Below, one piece after another: positions 60,513 to 64,000 of a stretch of DNA of 64,000 nt. The first letter of the stretch is position 1. Each line of letters opens with the position of its first letter. Source of the DNA: Chryseobacterium gleum (GTDB taxonomy: Bacteria > Bacteroidota > Bacteroidia > Flavobacteriales_D > Crocinitomicaceae). The translations under genes and the position numbers were made by a program. The DNA is taken from the NCBI GenBank assembly GCA_945897805.1, contig CAMDFX010000015.1, positions 1-64,000 of the forward strand. Reading direction: 5' to 3'. Below the pieces are notes generated by a model that saw only the letters and a list, made by a program, of their open reading frames with translations, made no database searches and was not told the origin of the DNA.

Positions 60513-61090
60513 CAAAAACCGAAGCACTGAGTTTATTTGAGTTGGATGATGCGTTCAACGAAGATGATTTGATTGATCTTTACGAAGAGAAAATATTTGA
60601 ATTCAAGCAATATTTTCTGTCCAAAACACCTCTTTTTAAGCTGTTTGAAAGCAAACTTTCCAAATTGGAAAAAGTTGGGAATGCATATAACTTATTGACC
60701 AACAACAGTATCGAATTCACCGAAACGAAACTTGAATTCAATGGTTCGCAAACTGAAATTTTAACAAATTACTTGCGTTTTCAGGAGAAAAAAAACAGCA
60801 TGAAGACCAAAATATCCAATTCAGAAAATGCTTCTGAAACGATTCATTGGGTGCATCAACTATTGGACTTAGAAAAAATCAATGCAAAAATTTGGTTTTC
60901 AGAAACAGAAATTGATACTAACATTCTTGTTTCCAAAGAACCTAACCCCATGGAGATCTTGGAAGGAATTAAAATCTACCAACAAAACGGCGGAATCAAT
61001 TTCCACCAATTAAAAAAACTTGAAAACAATCCACCAGAGATTCTCATTCAAGAAATGAAACGATTATCTTTGCTGTTCAAAAAGTACTAA
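60509..61090 (+). CDS. Conserved hypothetical protein with J-domain-like N terminus
   Basis: A 193-residue soluble, highly charged helical protein. The first 65 residues (ALSLFELDDAFNEDDLIDLY then KIFEFKQYFLS and VGNAYNLLT) follow the helix pattern of a J-domain but lack the HPD tripeptide needed to stimulate Hsp70. The rest has no recognised motif. It overlaps terC by 4 bases and the next gene by 1, so the three are translationally coupled. Function unknown. Confidence 0.75.
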   Translation: MTKTEALSLFELDDAFNEDDLIDLYEEKIFEFKQYFLSKTPLFKLFESKLSKLEKVGNAYNLLTNNSIEFTETKLEFNGSQTEILTNYLRFQEKKNSMKTKISNSENASETIHWVHQLLDLEKINAKIWFSETEIDTNILVSKEPNPMEILEGIKIYQQNGGINFHQLKKLENNPPEILIQEMKRLSLLFKKY

Positions 61091-61356
61091 TGGAAGATAT
61101 GTTTGGAAAATTAAGGGTGCAATTGGAACTTTTAGAGTGGCCAAATGTTTATCTTTTTAAGTTCATTGTTCCAAATCATCCTGATAAAATCGCGTTGTCG
61201 AATGCATTATTTGATGACACTGCTGAAATTGTGATGCATCCGTCTAGTCAAGGGACTTACATTAGCATTAGCGCAAAAGAATTAATGCTCGACGTTGATT
61301 CAATCATCGCTAAATATGAAAAAGCCAGTTTAATCGAAGGTATTATTTCTCTCTAA
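61090..61356 (+). CDS. DUF493 (YbeD-like) small protein
   Basis: An 88-residue ACT-like protein matching DUF493/YbeD: LEWPNVYLFKFIVPNHPDKI, then SSQGTYISISAKELMLDVDSIIAKYEKASLIEGIISL. YbeD of E. coli has a ferredoxin-like fold; its role is not established. It starts on the last base of the previous stop (TAATG). Confidence 0.82.
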   Translation: MEDMFGKLRVQLELLEWPNVYLFKFIVPNHPDKIALSNALFDDTAEIVMHPSSQGTYISISAKELMLDVDSIIAKYEKASLIEGIISL

Positions 61357-61366
61357 ATATAAAATT

Positions 61367-61765
61367 ATGCTCGTTCTCCTCGGATTAAGTTTTGTCAAAA
61401 TTGCATTGGGTGTTTTGTACACTTCAATTACGGTAATTGTGGTGTACATTCTTTATAAAAGACTACTTCGATACATGAATAAAGGTGTCCCAAACAAGGC
61501 ACTTTATTGTGAATTGAATGCGTTAGAGCAAGATCCTGCAAAAGGAATTTTGGAATTTTATTTCACTTCCTTGGAATCTAAAAAAGTAAGCGTTGAGATT
61601 TTAGATGAAAGCTACCAAAGCATTGAAATACTTGCTGATAGAGATTTTGAAGCTGGGCAACACATTGTGCGTTATGATTCAACAAAAGTATCCAATGGTG
61701 TTTATTATTACCAGTTAAAAACAGACAATCAACAAACAATGAAAATGATGCGAATTTTGAATTAG
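61367..61765 (+). CDS. Single-pass protein with T9SS-tail-like domain
   Basis: A 132-residue protein: one transmembrane helix (about 8-30), a basic stretch, then a single beta domain (ALEQDPAKGILEFYFTSLES, ESYQSIEILADRDFEAGQHIVRYDSTKVSNGVYYYQLK, KMMRILN) that reads like a T9SS type A C-terminal sorting fold without any cargo. It lacks a cleavable signal. Last of the terC run (10-bp gap); its stop overlaps the convergent phosphorylase gene by 4 bases. Function unknown. Confidence 0.75.
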   Translation: MLVLLGLSFVKIALGVLYTSITVIVVYILYKRLLRYMNKGVPNKALYCELNALEQDPAKGILEFYFTSLESKKVSVEILDESYQSIEILADRDFEAGQHIVRYDSTKVSNGVYYYQLKTDNQQTMKMMRILN

Positions 61766-62622
61766 ATTCTATCCAAAACATATTGCACCAATTCTTTCAT
61801 TTCATTTTCATAGCCTTGCGAAAATTCTTGATTCGGACGATTCGCTACTCCCAAACAAATTGTCCCGCAAGCATGTCCGAGGTGTTTTCCAAGTACAAAA
61901 AGCGCTGAACTTTCCATTTCAAAATTGGTTACTTTTCGATTGTCGAAGCGAAAATCAGTTAAATTTTCATTTAAATTATTCGTCGATAAAGGCAAACGCA
62001 ATTCCCTGCCCTGCGGTCCATAAAAGCCACTGCTTGTCACTGTGATTCCTTCGTGTGTCAAATCAGAGCGCAAAGCATTGACCAAATTTTCATCTGCGGA
62101 AATCGTGTAGGGCTGAATCTTTGCCGGTAAATTCAATTGATTCATCAACAAATTATTGATTTTCAATTCTTCATCCGTGAAAGAAACATCGTAGAAATGA
62201 GCCACATTGTCGAGTCCAAAAGCGTGCGTCGACAGAATGAATGAATGCACCGGAATTTCTGGTTGCAAAATACCACAAGTTCCGATGCGAATCAAAGTCA
62301 AAGCGGTTTTTGTTGTCAAATCGATTCTTTTTTCTAAATCTATGTTCACCAACGCATCCAATTCATTGACCACAATATCAATGTTGTCCGTCCCGATTCC
62401 AGTTGACAAAACAGAAATTCGTTTGCCTTGATACATTCCCGTATGACAAATAAATTCTCTGTGATGCGATTGATGTTCGATGGAATCAAAATAGGCAGAA
62501 ATCAAACCAACACGGTCTTGATCTCCAACCAAAATCACTTTTTTAGCCAAATTCTCAGCAGACAATCCCAAATGATACACTTGACCATTTTTATTCAAAA
62601 CCAGTTCAGAACTTGGATACAT
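61762..62622 (-). CDS. Nucleoside phosphorylase, uridine-phosphorylase-like
   Basis: A 286-residue PNP_UDP_1 family enzyme. Visible are VILVGDQDRVGLISAYFD, VLSTGIGTDNIDIVVNELDAL (phosphate/ribose site), RIGTCGILQPEIPVHSFIL and NFEMESSALFVLGKHLGH with the base-binding Glu-Met-Glu. It releases bases from nucleosides for salvage; uridine is the likely substrate but specificity is inferred. It follows the DUF4197 gene by 11 bp on the same strand. Confidence 0.9.
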   Translation of the reverse strand: MYPSSELVLNKNGQVYHLGLSAENLAKKVILVGDQDRVGLISAYFDSIEHQSHHREFICHTGMYQGKRISVLSTGIGTDNIDIVVNELDALVNIDLEKRIDLTTKTALTLIRIGTCGILQPEIPVHSFILSTHAFGLDNVAHFYDVSFTDEELKINNLLMNQLNLPAKIQPYTISADENLVNALRSDLTHEGITVTSSGFYGPQGRELRLPLSTNNLNENLTDFRFDNRKVTNFEMESSALFVLGKHLGHACGTICLGVANRPNQEFSQGYENEMKELVQYVLDRI

Positions 62623-62633
62623 AATTTTAGATT

Positions 62634-63371
62634 TTATTTTCCTGTGATACTTCCAAAAACTTTTGCCAAAATATCGGTAACACGAGCCATTGGGTCTTTG
62701 CGAATTTTATTTTCTTCTTGTTCAACCAATTTAAACAAACCCAAAATAGCTCTTTCAGTAACATAAGCATTCAAATCTGGATTCATTTTTTGTCCGCCAG
62801 TAATCGCCATCACACTATTATATTTGGTGATAATCGGATTCCAATATTCCGTCAATTTTACTTTATTGATTGATTCACCAACTTTTGGAGCAAAAGCAGC
62901 AGTTAATTTCGCTGTCGTATTGTCTCTCAAATACTTGGTTGCAGCGCCATCTCCTCCATTCAAGATTTTAAAACCGTCTTGAATTGTCATGTTTGTAATC
63001 GCATCTGCAAAAATCGGCAAGGCTGCTTTTGTGGCATCTTCCGCAGCGCGATTCAAAGTCATTTCAAATTTTTCGACCTGACTTCCCATTCCCAAATCCA
63101 TCGCTTTTTGCTTCACCTTGATGGCATCTTCAGGAAAAGGCAATTTAATTGCACTATTTTTAAAAAAACCATCTGTCACAGAAGTCAAATTCACAGAATT
63201 TTTAATTCCAATTTGCAAAGCTTCTTTCAATCCCGAAATTACTTCACCGTTAGATAATGCAGGTGCAGAAGTAGCTGTAGGAAATTTAGTGGCAGCATCT
63301 TCCAAAACTTCACAAGCAGCAACCATGCACACTGATGAAATTAAAAAAACATTTTTTGCTAATTTTTTCAT
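62634..63371 (-). CDS. DUF4197 lipoprotein
   Basis: A 245-residue predicted lipoprotein (lipobox MVAAC) of the DUF4197 family: SNGEVISGLKEALQIGIKNSV, LPFPEDAIKVKQKAMDLGMGSQVEKFEMTLNRAAEDA and GDGAATKYLRDNTTAKLTAAFAPKV are characteristic. Function unknown; mostly helical, likely periplasmic. ATG 63371 is preferred, as the longer frame overlaps the promoter. First gene of a pair with the nucleoside phosphorylase. Confidence 0.9.
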   Translation of the reverse strand: MKKLAKNVFLISSVCMVAACEVLEDAATKFPTATSAPALSNGEVISGLKEALQIGIKNSVNLTSVTDGFFKNSAIKLPFPEDAIKVKQKAMDLGMGSQVEKFEMTLNRAAEDATKAALPIFADAITNMTIQDGFKILNGGDGAATKYLRDNTTAKLTAAFAPKVGESINKVKLTEYWNPIITKYNSVMAITGGQKMNPDLNAYVTERAILGLFKLVEQEENKIRKDPMARVTDILAKVFGSITGK

Positions 63372-63389
63372 TTTACTAAAGATTTTCGT

Positions 63390-63397
63390 CAAACTTA
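63390..63397 (-). promoter_or_regulatory. -7 box TAAGTTTG before the DUF4197 gene
   Basis: Exact TAnnTTTG match on the minus strand, 18 bases before ATG 63371; only 3 bases from the divergent cinA box. Confidence 0.5.
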
Positions 63398-63400
63398 CAA

Positions 63401-63408
63401 TATTTTTG
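63401..63408 (+). promoter_or_regulatory. -7 box TATTTTTG before cinA
   Basis: Exact TAnnTTTG match 24 bases before ATG 63433. The two divergent -7 boxes almost touch, so the promoters must face away from each other through overlapping polymerase footprints. Confidence 0.5.
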
Positions 63409-63432
63409 CACTCTATCACAAATACAATACCA

Positions 63433-64000
63433 ATGCAAGCAGAAATAATTTCAATCGGTGACGAATTATTGATTGGTCAGACAATCAACACCAACGCATC
63501 TTGGATTGGTGCAGAACTATCATTGATTGGCATTCCTGTGAAATGGGGAATTGCAGTGGCCGATAATCAACAAGCGATTTTGCAAGCGGTCGACCAAGCG
63601 ATGCACAGAAGTGAATTGGTTATTGTAACAGGCGGTTTGGGCCCAACAAAGGATGATATCACCAAACACACACTTTGTCAATATTTCGACACAACATTGG
63701 AAATCAACCCAGACGTTCTCAAAAGAATCGAAGCGATTTTCAAGAACAAAAATCGTCCGATGTTGGATGTCAATTTGCAACAAGCAGCTTTGCCAAAATC
63801 TTGTGAAATAATTCAAAATTTCAATGGAACAGCGTCAGGTATGTGGTTTGAAAAAAACGGATCTATTTTGGTTAGTTTACCTGGTGTTCCTTATGAAATG
63901 AAAGAAATGATGAAAGATTTTTTATTAAAAAAATTTCAACAAATATTTCAAGTTTCAGCCTTGTTTCACCGAACGATTTTAACCACAGGATTGGGTGAAT
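63433..64000 (+). CDS. cinA: CinA family protein, 5' part
   Basis: The first 189 codons of CinA, truncated by the window edge. Residues 1-165 form the MoCF_biosynth (COG1058) domain: AEIISIGDELLIGQTINTN, VTGGLGPTKDDITKHTL and SLPGVPYEMKEMMKDF. In complete proteins a C-terminal NMN deamidase domain follows, recycling NMN in pyridine nucleotide salvage; it would lie beyond base 64000. Divergent from the DUF4197 gene. Confidence 0.92.
   Translation, partial: MQAEIISIGDELLIGQTINTNASWIGAELSLIGIPVKWGIAVADNQQAILQAVDQAMHRSELVIVTGGLGPTKDDITKHTLCQYFDTTLEINPDVLKRIEAIFKNKNRPMLDVNLQQAALPKSCEIIQNFNGTASGMWFEKNGSILVSLPGVPYEMKEMMKDFLLKKFQQIFQVSALFHRTILTTGLGE

Overview
The window is a 64 kb piece of a low-GC, AT-rich chromosome from a Bacteroidota bacterium, most likely a Flavobacteriales-type aerobe. 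The signs are type IX secretion (T9SS) C-terminal sorting domains on several secreted proteins, a carboxypeptidase-regulatory/TonB-dependent receptor, many Bacteroidota-style promoters with a TAnnTTTG -7 box and almost no Shine-Dalgarno sequences, and a short AMP nucleosidase and MenD (menaquinone). I see no rRNA, no CRISPR array and no complete prophage.

Left end (1-2822): an accessory-looking patch with a tyrosine recombinase carrying a duplicated HARP-like N-terminal extension, a GC-rich non-coding block, a queuosine-precursor transporter of higher GC than its surroundings, and a tandem/inverted repeat cluster. 2823-12296: a minus-strand locus that reads as an extracellular nucleic-acid scavenging system: lamin-tail T9SS protein, TonB-dependent receptor, secreted endonuclease I, and a 5'-nucleotidase split into two genes. 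This locus is interrupted by a small insertion (5196-6257) carrying a polyvalent-type protein kinase gene. The insertion is flanked by a 165-bp direct repeat that regenerates the 5' end of the nucleotidase gene and leaves a decayed copy behind; it is the most unusual structure in the window.

12644-29493: mostly housekeeping genes: dipeptidyl peptidase IV, citrate synthase, SGNH hydrolase, RF3, FtsK with an orphan HsdR-N nuclease-like gene, arginase next to ArgS, an RluA-type pseudouridine synthase, and a holA-rsmE-DUF4159 operon. 29658-31041: LolA, then decayed gene remnants abutting the 3' end of tRNA-His. 31143-41120: DinB, a Gfo/Idh/MocA oxidoreductase, a lipoprotein plus a polyprenyl-phosphate sugar transferase, an FAH-family enzyme, an exonuclease, a 2-oxoacid dehydrogenase E2, a GT2 fused to what looks like a degenerate sugar transferase, RidA and PabA/TrpG.

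41239-50765: DUF2147, a charged lipoprotein, Mn-type SOD, malate dehydrogenase, an ECF sigma factor followed after 1 bp by a single-pass membrane protein ending in a CHU_C-like (T9SS type B-like) domain, a T9SS cargo protein, a gingipain-like C25 protease and AMP nucleosidase. 50888-57077: a complete TetR-TolC-MFP-RND efflux operon with a perfect 18-bp palindrome upstream of tetR. 57396-64000: MenD, a small secreted protein whose best start appears to be ATA, a TerC-family membrane protein with three small downstream genes, a nucleoside phosphorylase with DUF4197, and the start of cinA running off the right end.

All family calls come from reading the sequence and from knowledge of the families; no database search was run. 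Start codons were moved inward where the longest frame began at a TTG/GTG ahead of a better ATG, signal peptide or promoter position.
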